Below, piece after piece: positions 34,701-48,200 of a stretch of 64,000 nucleotides of DNA. Position 1 is the stretch's first letter. Every line of letters starts with the position of its first letter. A model generated the notes under the pieces. The model had not been told where the DNA came from and searched no databases. It saw only the letters and a program-made list of their open reading frames with translations. A program made the position numbers and the translations under genes. This stretch comes from Maylandia zebra (taxonomy: Eukaryota; Chordata; Actinopteri; Cichliformes; Cichlidae). The stretch lies in the NCBI RefSeq assembly GCF_041146795.1, contig NC_135185.1, positions 26,595,529 through 26,659,528 on the forward strand. The letters are read 5' to 3'.

Positions 34701-36174
34701 AAGACATTTGATCTTCTACCTTCTATTGCATGCACATTGATGCCCTGCCTGTTAGTAGCTCTGCAAAGCCCGTGACTGCTCTCTCACCAAGCTGTTGTTG
34801 GTGGTTGGTTGGACCGCAATCATTTCACAGATAGCCATGTGTAGTGACAGTAGCTGGGAAAAAATGATGGGGAAGAAGTCGGGCTACAAACTGGATTCTT
34901 GTTCGACAGGTTTTTGGAAACATCTCTATCACGTCTGATGGATGTGAAATTGTTTTTGGACACAAGGGTCTAGGTTCTATTTTTGCCTAGAACAAGCAAA
35001 AATAAATGATTACTTTTGTTTTGAAAGGTTCAGAAAAAGTCATTGTTCAGATTAGTATGTATAAAAAAGTGCCTGGATGGATTATGAATATAATGAACAG
35101 GCTTATTTATTGCAAAAGAAAGAAGGAAAGAAAAAAAATTCAGCCAACAACAGCAGTTAATCCTATTCACTAAAATATGTGGGTGGGGGTGGAGACTAAC
35201 AACACAGAGCCTTTCCACCCTGGCACACCAAACCAGGAAAGCCTACTCACTTCAGTGCAGTCATCACATGTCAAGGATGCTGCTTATTTCATAGCTGTTA
35301 GTGTCGCAGCATCATGGGATTGGACGCAAGAAGAACTAGTCACAGATAGCAACCAAAGAACAAAAGCACACCATAGGAAAGTGCTCTCAAGTAAATTACC
35401 GAACTGGTAATGGGAAGGAAGGTCAGTAATGTTCTTCTTCAGGACCTAGAGGAAAGAGTCTTAGAGGCTCAACATGCCTGTGCAGCGAGAACAACAACAA
35501 AGCACATTGTTTGTCTGGTAGCTTGGTGTGTAGGACAGAAACAAACTGCTGACCTCTCTTGACATCTATAGGACGAAGAAGAGTTGGGCAGCTTTACAGT
35601 TGCACATAGAGGCAGACAAAAACACAAAGAGGCTGGTCGTGAGTGATCAAGCCCTAGCAATTGCGGGCAGTAGTTATCTGGTCTCAGCTGGTTGGCAGAT
35701 CCCCACTTTTGTTCAGCTGACAGACGAGGGTCCAGAAGGTGACTAACAGGATGAGGCCAGGGAGCCACGTGGCCCCCTCGAGGATTACAAGCAGCAAGAA
35801 GAAGGTAAAGAGATTACGCTCAAAGCAGAGCCTGCTTTTTTAACCTTGTAACTGTTGTTACACTGACAGCATGGAAGGAAACTCCTGAGCCAAAATATCA
35901 TCTATTCCCAGATTCTCTTCCTTTGCCTCTCCTTCCTCCCTTGCTCCCACTGCTCGTCCATTCATGCAATCACCTCTGCAGTGTACTGGGATCCCACAGC
36001 ATCCAGAAACTAACGATTGCAGAAGCTGAGTTTTGGTGCCTGCCAAGAACTCCTATGCACCGATGAGGAGACTTTTATACATTCTGCTAAAGGACTCGAG
36101 ATAAGGAGATTCTGGATTTTATTGCTTTTTGCCACAGTCACTTTACAAATGATAACTTTACACTTTAGCCCATC

Positions 36175-36241
36175 ATGCTTTTGAAGTCGGGACTATGCTT
36201 AACTTTGTGTCTGTTTACCCTCCAAGCAAGTCAAATCAAAG
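36175..36241 (+). CDS. impg1: impg1 exon 1 (signal peptide)
   Basis: ATG followed by 22 codons ([20 protein letters not shown]...), donor AAAG|GTAAGA, phase 1. Start chosen because a signal peptide follows immediately and the phase fits exon 2. Confidence 0.75.
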
Positions 36242-39200
36242 GTAAGAATCATCTTGAAGAATGAAGAAACTTTCTTTAAGATGCATCTGATTGATAGCTT
36301 ACTAAAATTTAGAAAATAAAAGTGACTGTTCGCATTCCTTTAAGTTTGGCCAGTGACAAATTATCCTTTAATGCAAAGATCTACCTGCAAGTTTGTTTTT
36401 GTTTTTTTTAGCAAATTTAGTGGTGAAATTTAGAGGAACAACAGGGTATTTCTGTTTTATGTGCATGAGACTCTGTTACCTAAATTACTCTCCCGGCAGG
36501 CTACAAAATGCCAGTTCACCCTCGGAAAGATCTTTGATTTTTAGATGTCAAGCAAATGTCAAGCAGATAGCGAACCACTCTTAAGGTCATGAATATTCAG
36601 TGTGAATTAAACTGGTCGTGACATCTAATAGGTGTTCACTGAGAAAGATAGCGAAATTTCAACAGGGATAACATTTTCATCGGCACTGGTTGTCTTGTTC
36701 AGTGTGATGTGCCCGGGTGAGCTCATTATCCTGAAGGAAACAAAAGCCATTCTGTTCCCAGTGTCGCAGGACACTAATCTTTTCTGGCTTGTAATTCTGC
36801 TGTGGGGCCTTTTTGCGGATGCACTGGGCATTAAGGCCCGTGCCAACACTCCCTCCTTTTGCCTAGGCCCTCGTGTCTGTGCATGTGCAAATGAGGCTTC
36901 AAGCAAAACCAATTCAAATGTTATGCTATGAATCTTAGGAAAAAAATGATTTGGCAGCTTAACTTGCTGAAATGTTTGGAAACTATTTTGTTCAATCAGT
37001 CTGCCTGACAGTCTCTAAACTGGAGGCTACGTTCCTCATAAAGCTACAGGTTACAATGCTAAGCATTCATTGCATTTTCTTGGTCTTATGCTACATTTGG
37101 ATTAAAGAGTACTGCTTATTTCAAAGGGTTTTATTTATGTAGTGGAGTTACACATGCAACATATTGACAAATGCAAAGTAATGAACATCTGTCTAAATAA
37201 GGCTTCTTTATAACTTCCAAGTTTTTACATAGAAATAACATCAAGCATAATGAGGTTTCTCATGTGATGTCATGTGCACAGTGCTCAAGCGCTGTTTAGC
37301 ATATTGCACGTGATACAACCACTTCTTACTGTGGAAATGTGTTCTTGGAGGTTTCTGACACTCACCAGGAGAAATGGGTTCCAAAGAAGATGCAGCATCA
37401 AAACACTCATAGTGGTTGCTTTAGTTGCTAGAAGACTGGTACGGTTTTGTGTAGTTGCTCTTTCATGCTCTGTAACGACTAGCCTTCAACGTAAAAATGG
37501 CACCCTTTGAAACATGTTGGCTATAGCAGCGGTCCCCAACCCCCGGGCCTCGGACCGGTACCCGTCCGTGAGTCGTTTGGTACCGGGCCGCGAGAGTTGA
37601 GGCTCAGGTGTGAAATGTATGGTTTTCAGGGTTTTTATCGGTTTTCAGCATTAGTTTGTTATCATTTTTATCATTAACTCGGTTTTCCTGGGTCTTTTCA
37701 TGTGTGTTATGAATAAATCTTCTTTTTTTCGGTACCGGTACTAGTTTTATTTTGTTGTATTTATCTGCGACACCTAAAGTGAAAATATTGTCGGGCATAA
37801 ACCGGTCTGTGGCGCAAAAAAGGTTGGGGACCGATGGGCTATAGCACTAAGCCACAACTTTTACTTTGAAGGCTAGTTGTTAGCAAGAATTTGCAGACGA
37901 AGATACAGTCATTTGTGGCAATATACAAGAAACCAAAGCATCACCTTTTCTGGTTTGTGTTGCACTTCTCACTGCAGCCCAAAGACCACCCAGACAGTGT
38001 TTGCAATGTCTGTCGCTTACACTCAAACTGCGACCGCAGCAATAAGCTAGTAACCAGTCACAAGGAGGTTTATATCAGCTGGTTTGGGGAATTTTTCCCT
38101 AGTGACAGATTGTTGCCAGGCAGTCACCGATTGGTCTCTACATCTGTGTGACTGGAACAGTGACCGTCCAGCAACCAGTCAGTGATTAATCATTTTCCCC
38201 TCATGACTGATGGTTGTGGACTGGTCCCTAGGTCACTCGATCCTACAGTGATTGTCACGTGTCCCAAACGGCGGTCAAGTTAATGCCACCTGATTAGCGG
38301 TCACATGTGTGCAAAACCTAAATAGGAGACCCTATGGAAACAATCGCCACCAACATACTGTATGACTTCCAAAAAGATTATGAGACTGAAACTAGGACTC
38401 AGTCTGGGACTATGTTATAAAAGATGGACACAGCCACAGTGATGTCACCTGGATTTCCACCTTCAACTGAAGCATTGGCCTGTCACTGTCTGAGTTATTT
38501 CAAAGAAGACATGATAAGTGAGGAATTGATGAGACAGTAGAAATGTATTTTTATAAGGTGGCAGAACTAAGATGCAGATAGTGACACTGCATCCATCTTT
38601 TATGTACAGTCTAAGGTATTAATTAAACGAAGCTAACATAAATTAACACGGTGGACAAAGATCGAGTGTACACAAGCATTGCCAGCTGCTTGATTGCAAC
38701 ACATATTCTATCAATGTAACAGCTTTGCAATAAAAATCATTTATAATATTGCACAATAACAGTAATTCAAGTACACTGTCCACTCACTGCAAATGTTTAA
38801 ACTCACTTCTTGAAACTGTCACGTATGACAATGTTTGTGATTCACAATGCACTGGTGCAACATGCAAAACAGCTCCGTGTGCTTTTATAGATATGCAAAA
38901 TTTAAGTACTGAGATAGCCCACTCTCTGTATCTCCCCAGAAATATACCAGCTTCAGCTAAAAGCTCTGAGTCGAATACAATTGCAACAGTAATTACACAC
39001 TCCCTATTTCTATTTGTCCGTATTCTTCATTCTCTATCCTAATCCTGAAAAGGCACAGTTTTCTGTTTGGGCTCAATGACCTCCAGACTCTGTTTTGGGG
39101 CTCATAAATCCCAGCTTATTCTCTTAAGAAGTCCTCAAAGGTTTGCCACCTGGCACGACAATGATTGCTTTCTTCTAAAATAGCTTTATTCAATGGGGTA

Positions 39201-42200
39201 ACTGTGTTGGAGAGACTGACTGGCACACTAGCTTTTGTAATGGCGCACAATTACCTTCCTGTAATTCACCAGTGTCACTGAAGCTCGTAAAGATTATTTA
39301 ATTAAACTGATCAGAAAATTAGAGCAGCTCTCATCCTCTGTGCAGCATCTCAGCGGTATAATTCATGGAAACAGGGGAATCTGTGTCATTTCTTCAATGC
39401 CTTCATTTGCAGAATTGTTCTTTTCTAACCACTGTAGCTAAATTCAATCTCTTTAAGGTTTGCTATAGATGCACACCCTTATTCGACAGTAATCCACACG
39501 CACGCATTTCTGCTCATTCATACTTGGACGTGGCCCAGCACGATCTCATCGCTTACTCTTTTAGCCACTCACCAGTCTCAGTGACGTAACGTGGGTTAAG
39601 CTGCACAAGGTCAATTCAACTTAGAAAGTCTTTCTCCATATGTCTCTGCATTTTTCCAGTCACAAACAAGCACCTCTAAGATTTAGTCTCTGGATGTCTT
39701 CATATTGAAGTAAACTTACAAGCTTGAATCAGTGTCTGCGCCTTTAAAAAATAATTAAATCACACACAGAGGCTGTCTTTGGATTAGACAGTCCTAAAAT
39801 ACATGTACTCTATGTGTGATTTCCTTTTCACTACAAATGCTCTTTAAAAGCAGCGGTAAAGCAAGCAGCAGTTAACATACCGTAGCACAACTAAACAGAT
39901 GGCACCTTGCTGGATAAAATACCTGTCAAATTAAATTCTCTCTGGTGATAGTAAGTGCTGGCTGCCCATTTTCTGATATGACAAGATTAATAAGGGTTAT
40001 TTGAAAGGGCATGACAGCATTTTAGGATTGCGTTTCCTTAAATCTGGATGGATTTTTTTGTGAGCCACCTTTTAAAATGTGGAATTCTTCATGTGAAATA
40101 TATTTTGGCTGTCTCGGTCTTATTTGTAATTTTTTTAAACCCGGATGAGGCGATATTTGGGTGAGATGATATAAAGCTGGAGCATTATCAACATAGACGG
40201 TATAAAAAAATCCCATGAAGTCACATCATGAAGCCTCAGCGTTTTTGCCATTGCTGCTGCGACTGTGAAGCTGCATACTCATTGGCTACTGACATGTGAT
40301 GGACAAGCTGTTAGTCACTAAACATATCCTGAATAATCCACTTATCTGACTCTTGATCACATGATGATGATAATTGAATAAAACTGATAATTGATAAATG
40401 ATCATAATTTACAAGATGAGCCTAATGTTCAATTCAATATGACCTGAGCACTGAGGTCATGACTTCTATGGAACCAGAAGTCTTTTGAAGGCATTTGTGC
40501 TTTGACTTCACTTTTTAGAAGCAGAAAATATTTAAATTTTATCCTGTAACACTAGTGAAGACTGACAAACCTGTTTAGCAAGGTCTGTAATTCATTGTGA
40601 TATTAAACAGGAAATTGATGGCTAATTCAAAAAACAATAATACGCTTATGCCAGATTAGTTGGATTCCCATCAGCAAGAAATAATGAACCTGTTAAAAAT
40701 GCAAATAACAAAGAAACACGTTGCTGTTTAATGCAAACCATTCAGCCCAATTTATGCACAATATGTGACTCACTTTGGAGCATTTAGTACATGGAGTGCA
40801 ATTTTACCTTTGTTTTGTCACCCATCAGTTGTTAATTATCCCAGCCATCCACACAAACACTTGTACTGCTGCGGGAGAAATCTCACACCAACCTGACAGT
40901 CAACAGAATTACATCCACTTATCATGAAGTGTTTGATTATTCATGTTGCGAGTAAAAACATTCTGCCTGACTTAATAACTTCTTCTTTGTGACTCTTGCA
41001 GACCTTCACGACCACAGTTTTTCTGGACTCAGGGATGTAAAGTACCGACACTTTCTGGAAGCTTCCAGGCCAATCCCACATGCAACCAATGTCAGAGCAG
41101 AGCAGGGTGGACATCGGGGAAAGAGGTCAACGATCTTCACTACGGGTGTCAAAGTGTGTCCCCAGGAGAGTGTGAAAGCAGTCATCGGCAGCCACCGGGC
41201 CTATTACAAACTCAGAGGTGAGATGAAATGAGCAGTGTTAGACTTTAGTGTAAGCTTATACTGTACATGGAGTCTTTAAACATTTACTTTGTGCCTAATC
41301 ACAGCAGAGTGTATTAGTATAACAAGCCTGTCCTGAAATATTTAGTCTATTAGAATAAGGGGCAAACAGAGATGTCCTAGCAGTTGAATGAACAGCTACC
41401 AAATTGGATGTTTTATCCAATCAAAACATTTTGTAAAGACAAGGTTTAGTCAGCTAGGTCCATAGGATTTTAAACCAGTGGATTTTAGAGCAATCGATAT
41501 GTGACTGACATGTAATTCAGGAGTTTTAACAAAAGCAAATTACCTCAATTTTTAAACATAGTCCCACACATTCACCTGATACTTCTACAAGGATTCACAT
41601 CATCAATAAATGTTAGTGACCTGGTTCCACTGGAAGCTGTAGATGCCTGTGCCACCATCTCTGATGGATAGTCGATGAAGTATATTTATATTTAGTCTGT
41701 CTAAAGAGTTTTTTTTCCAGGACTATGAAAGGCTAATCTGGCTTTCCTGTTCTTAAGTGTAACCAGTGGTTTGCATGTTGTTATAAATCCTCTGTATTCA
41801 TGAAGGAGTCTCTTGACTGTTGATTTTGACAGTCTTGTTGAGAGTTTCTTGACTTAGTTAGATGTTGTGAAATAGTTTTTCTTAACCAAGAGAAGACTTT
41901 GGGGATCATCTACTTTAGCTATCTTCTGTGTCCAGAGCAGGCCAGCGAATTCAGTCTTTTTAAGAATATAGCAGATTTTTTTAGCCATCAGAATTGTTGT
42001 CTGAAGGCCAAGAAAGATGCCAAGCAGATTGACTTTACCAAGTGGATCATCATGGCCTTGCCATATTGGTCCATTTGATTGACCTTTATTATAATTATGT
42101 ATTTATTTGATTTGATTTTCGGTTGTTACAGACGGGACAGACATGACTGGGGGATAGGACAGGGAGAGAGAATGAAAGAAAGAGAGGAAGAGAAAGAAAA

Positions 42201-45200
42201 ATAGATGGGAGAAGAGATGGTGAGACAGGGGGAAGACAAAAAAAGAAAAACAACAATGTAACAGATTGTTGATTGAACCACTGGTAAAGTTTTTGCAATC
42301 TCTCTGAAGAGTTTATTTTGTTTTCTCGTTGTAATGAGGGCCCCTTCACTTGCATCAACACTCTTTGGACCTCATATTTAGAGTTCCAGTGAACATTTAA
42401 CAAATACAAGTTCAATATTTGAAATAAACTAATGATTTTTCAGTGTCTATTTGTTATAGAACAACAAGAAGACAGGCCGTATCAGGCCAATTTACCTTGG
42501 AGCCTCTCCCCTTATTTTAAAGCTGAAAGTCTGCACTTCAATCACATCAAATTGTTTTTTTTATTTGCAAAAGAGTTTGTTCTAAGTTCCGTCATTGCTT
42601 TGGTCGCAGACCACATTGCCACAATAGATTTAATGGTGCTATGTCTCTAAATCTTAATGAATCTCACTGAATACTCCCTCATCCATGGTATGATTTTGAT
42701 ATTTAAAAAAAAATCGTTAGAGTCTAGCTACACTGCAAAAATCCCTCGTCTAAGAAAGATGGGTTATCAGTGATTTAATAAGCTAAAATTGCCGCCTTTG
42801 TCTTTGCAATCGGTTATTTAAGTGTCCCAAAACAGCTGCAGTGGCGTATGATTTTAAAATGAGGCAGATTAATTTGTTGTATGGGAGATGCTCAAATCAT
42901 TACAGAAATGATTTTATAAGAGAACAAATTTCCCATGGGCATCAAGTTATTGAACAATATGGTGCTTGTTTCAGCCGCAGATGCGGATAAAAAATAATGT
43001 CGCTTCGGGACAGCTTTCTGTTTATAATTTTAATTTTTGCAGAAATGTCACAGGCACAGAATGACTTTTGAATATACACTTTGACATTTATGAAACAACA
43101 GCTATAATACTGTTTGTTGCGGTCTCTGTTATTTCACATTAAATCTGTTTTGTGATTGAATACATCTATAAGGTACTGTTGTATGTGTGCTCATATGTAA
43201 AGCTCCATTGAAATTCCTCCCCAAAGGTCATAATAAGCCAACTGTAACCTGTAAATCATGACTAGCTCTGTATACTAACCGATGGCAGGATTAATATCAA
43301 CAACCCTCTTTAGCCTGAGTTATGTAATTGTTTTCTAGCAGGAATTCACCTCCTGTCTATTTATTTTTTCTGTCCTTTTGATTTAAATCAGATCAGATGG
43401 TGTCTTTTTTGGTAGTACTTTAAAAAATTGTGATTTATCTTCAGTTTGTCAGGAAGCAATTTGGGAAGCTTTTCAGATCTTCTTGGACAGAGTGCCAAAC
43501 TCAGAAGAGTACAGGGCCTGGGTTTACACCTGCCAGCATGAAAACCTCTGCATGGACGACTTGGCTCACAATTTCAGCAGCTCTCAGGAGCACCTGGACA
43601 TGGTCGCCAGAGTGAGTGTGGAAGTCCACTTTCCATAACAGTACATTTGTACTCTGTGCTTGCTTGGTGTAATAGTAATGTAATAGCTGATATCATTTCG
43701 TGTGTGTGTTTGTTTTTAATTTCCAGAGAGTAGCTGAGGAAAATGAAGGGTAGGTAAACTTCCCTCTGAAATGTGAAAGTGTTTTCTGTGCGTGGAGTCA
43801 TTTTTTTAAGAATCAGCTACACTCCAGAAAGGAGAGGCTTTTCTTTTCTTTTCTTTTCTTTACTTTTCTGTAACTGTGTAAAGTGCCTAGTAATTGCCAA
43901 AAGACTGACAGTTTTTTAATATATGTTGTTTTTGCAACAGCAAATATTTTTACACTCAATTACAAACAGAAGAATGTTGCAGATTTTTTTTAAAAAAATG
44001 GTGAAGGTGAAGATCCCTGAAGTTTTTTAAATAGTATTTTTCTTCCATTTTCAGAATTGAATCTGGGACTGCAGAGCCAGGAAGTGAATGTGAGTTTGAC
44101 AGATAAACACCATTAAGGTTGAACCAAAACAGACTTGACTTAAGCCACAACCACACGCCGAGAGATTGGTTGGCAATCCATTGGCAACCAACAGTCGCTA
44201 GGGAAAATATGCATTTCCCGACTGGTTGGCGAGTAGTTGTGTCGTTTTGGGCGTCATAAAACATTCATAAAGATATCATGATTTAACTTATATGTTGCTT
44301 TATTGTGTCAGGCACCTGGACTCCACCTGTGATTCTCCTTCCAACTGAGGCTGATGTGGTAGGTCAACTATAACAGTTAGAACATTAACTCATTGTCAAG
44401 TTTCAGATTTTTAATTAGTAGTAAAAAAATGCCATGTGGATTTTGGTTTGCTAGGTAAAAGAGATAAACCCCAGCATGATGAAAGAAAACTATGAAGAGT
44501 ATATTGTTGAGTTCAGGATCACCATCGTGGATCCGACATACAGCGAACTGCTCAGTAACCCCGAGACTGCACAGTACAATGACATCGCCCGAGACCTCAA
44601 ACAAAGGGTGAGTTTAAGCATCAAGTCCCCCTCTGTATCTTACTCCTGTGATCGTCTTATTCTGTCATTAAAAACAAAAGCCCTTCTTAATGGCGGTGTT
44701 ATGTAACAAGGTATTCGTGATTGCCAGCTTGTATTACATTGCAGCGTTAGGTCTAACACACACCCTGATTGATTTAACAGCTTTAAGGGTAACTGCAGGA
44801 CTTAAGACTTCTAAATGAGCGTGAGCCTGGAATAGTAAGTTCTAATTATCTCTGACTAAGAAGGCCGGGATAGATTCTCACCACAGTTCAAACAGCCACT
44901 AACGCAGAATTTCGTTAAAGAAATAGGTGTAACAGTCAGCGAAAAAATAACGTTTTATTTGGGCAGGTCTGTGAAAAACTAAAGACACTCTTACGGCTTC
45001 TACAGGAATTACGAGTGCAAGTAGAAGCTAACAGATTGCACATCTGAAACATTCAGGTGTGTGTTAGCACTGTACAATATTTTTTTGCTCGTGGAAATTG
45101 CAAAAAACAAAGCAAAAAAACACCAAAAGCTTCATCTCCATGAGATATGTGGAGATATATTTATCGCAATCTGCAGCATCACGTTCGATGAGAAACAAAC

Positions 45201-48200
45201 ACAGCATATTCTAATGTTAAATGTGAGCTTATCTCTCCAAAAGCTAAAGCTAGGCTAAAACTGGGTCATGCAACAGGAGAGTGATTCTAAGCACAGCAGT
45301 AAAACATCAACAGAATGACTGAAAAAGAAAAGAATCAAGGTGTTGTAATGGCCTCATCGAAGTTCAGATCTCAATACAATTTAAGAGAGCTGAGGATCTA
45401 CGAATGCCCACAAACTTACTTAAAGTCATTACTGCTAAAGGTGGTTATTGCAGCTATTGAGTCATGAGGTAATTCAGTAGCTTGCATGAGGTACTTAGTT
45501 TTTTACAGGACTCCACAGAGTCCTAAGCTATCCTGTCAGTACCATACATGCTCTTTATCAGCTTTTTCCAACAGGTTGAAGCTGTATGAGTGTATGAAAG
45601 TCCCATTCCATTAAATAAAAATGCTGCAGATGTGTTTTGCATCATTCTAAATATGCATTTTTCTGCATGGGGCTGCAAAGAGTGTGGACAGATTTTCGAG
45701 TAAGTGTAGTGTCAGGGAGCTGTTTACCTAGTTCATGTAGCTTTCAGGGCCTAAGATCTTGGAATAATGTTAAATCTGGTGAATTGAGAAAATTGCATTA
45801 ATGCTGACTTTAGTTCACTGTGGGCATTACAAAACTTCCATATATGCCTCATGATTGCAATAGTTATGCACTCCATAATGTCCAAGCTGGATTCAAAAAC
45901 TCCAAGTTAAAAATTGCTCTAATTTTTTTTTAACAGTAACAACAGAAAATTCTAGGATTTCTTTCACATTTGTTTTAATTATTTTAATGCTCTTTTCATT
46001 TTTTCTGCAGATGCTTCATGTGTTTGAAAAAGTTCCAGGATTCAAAGAGATACGTGTTCTGGGATTTCGGTGAGTTAAAAGAGGATTAATTAGTGTTGGA
46101 GCTATTTGTTCTTTATTTTTTATTTTTGTTCTTATTTTTGAAATTAGTTAAAGTTTGTTCGTTTACTTATATTTTGGGGTTTATTTGTCGGTTAATATTT
46201 TGTTTTAAATGATTTGTTTGTTTGTTGTTATTTTGTTAAATTAGTTAGTAAGAGCTGTAGGGCCATTTTTTCTATAAATAAAGAGACTGGTTTAGGACCA
46301 GCATGCATTGGGGTGGGCCTATGGTTTTTTACCAGAGCAGGAGAAGCAGCAGGAAGGATCTTGTTATTGCTTGCCAAGATGGATAAATAAACCAAAACTC
46401 TCAACAAAAATGTTTGGACAATGGACTTCTTTTGCCTGCGTACGAAATATTACCTCAATGCAGCAGTGGCTTGTGGACTTTAAGTTGTGGGACGTTTGAT
46501 CTTTCAAAAGTAAAGGAATTGCCACTACAATTAGGTTTATCGTAAAAAAAAGAAAAGAAAAAAAAAGAACATAGAAATGGAAACATTGATTACGGTAAAA
46601 ACACATCCTTCTTTAGTTTTCCCTTAAAATAGATTTTATTGAAACATTTCATTGCTTATGTCTCGAGAGAAGCTATCCCTTCTCTGTTTCATCTTATCTT
46701 TTGGCTTATGCCTGAGTGAACAACTATTACCACTGTCAAAGGAGCTTGCAAAGAAAAGCGTCTGGACTTCTTTAAGTTGCTTGAAGACGTTTCACCTCTC
46801 ATCCGAGAAGCTTCTTCAGTTCAGTTTCAGAACTGAAGAAGCTTCTCGGATTACCACTATTACCACTGGAGTCTGTGTGTTGTGAGGCTTTCTGACATGA
46901 TTTATCTTGTTGCCCAGACTGGAGGATGTGTCTGTACGGTATGCTGTGGTCTTTAATGGAGAAACAGAGCTGAATGAGGAACCTGAGGGTTATGTCACAA
47001 ACACAGGGGAAGACGTAAATGCTCCTAAACTAAAGCACATCATTGTAAAAGCGTTAAAGCAGGAGACATCACTACCACTGGACATACAGACACTAAGCTT
47101 TGAGGCTGGTAAGCAAAATATCACACATTTACCTGAATTAGATATTAAGTTTGTGTTCAACATTGAAGTATTTTAACACTTCCTTCTCAGTAACCACAGT
47201 TTATCCAGTTGCTGAGCTCAACTTGAATCCTGTTGAGACTGTAATATCCGAGGACGACACCACAGAGGCACCAACAGAGGACAACGCTCTCACCCAAAGT
47301 TTCTTCCCCACCTTGGGAGTGATTGAAACCGCATTCGAAGCTTCTACTGTCAAACCAGAAACACACACGTTTGTGCCTTTCATCCCCAACATCCTCCCAG
47401 AAGTCACTTCTGCCTTCACAGTGGAGAATCCTTTATCGGCAGCTGTAGAAGAGGAGTCCACAAACGATGCTGCAGAGGAGGCCGTTACACAAGGAGCAAA
47501 AGTGGAGACTCTCACAGAGCAGGTGGAGGAAGCGGAGACAGAGGTGGAGGAAATACCATCAGCTGAACATGAAGAAGGAGGTGAGGGTGAATCAGAGGAG
47601 GAGGTAACAAAAGGTAAGGCTTCCTCAGGTTAAATGTTTATAAAGCGGGATGTTTCAAGAAGTGAAAGCTCTATTGATTAACCCACCAGTCTGCGTAGTG
47701 GGGATTCCATTAAGAGGTATTGACAGATAACAGGAAGAACTCAACAACGTGGCCATCATTATTGGTTTTCTATATCTTGTTTCTCTTAATGGTGGTAAAG
47801 CTGTTGAAGGATGACCTGCTGTTAAGGGCTGGGCAGCTCAGATACATAAACAACATTAGTGAGGATCGAAAAACAAAAGACACCCAGGCAAGAAAAGTAG
47901 GGAAAAGGAGCTTACAGTAAATTTTCAAAATTAACAGAAAAAGGCAGGGAAACAAGAATACAGATAGTAATATATGACAAAGTTGTTCCCGGTTGTTTGT
48001 ACAGAACATTCATACTTCAGAGGAAATAGGAATGTCAGTACAATTAGATGTGGTGGTTCAGTTGTGCAGATGGAGATTTTTCATGCTGAGAGGATACATT
48101 ATATTAGAACCCATTACTAAGTAACAACTTGCCGGTGGTCAAGTCATTACATTCTCATGCTGTGCAGGCCAACTTAAACCAGCAACAACTTGATTTTTGA

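Larger units (their letters stand above)
36242..41001 (+). other. impg1 intron 1
   Basis: 4.8 kb with GT-AG ends. Contains the hAT MITE (37527-37836) and a possible dispersed repeat near 38000-38290. No gene recognised within it. Confidence 0.7.
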
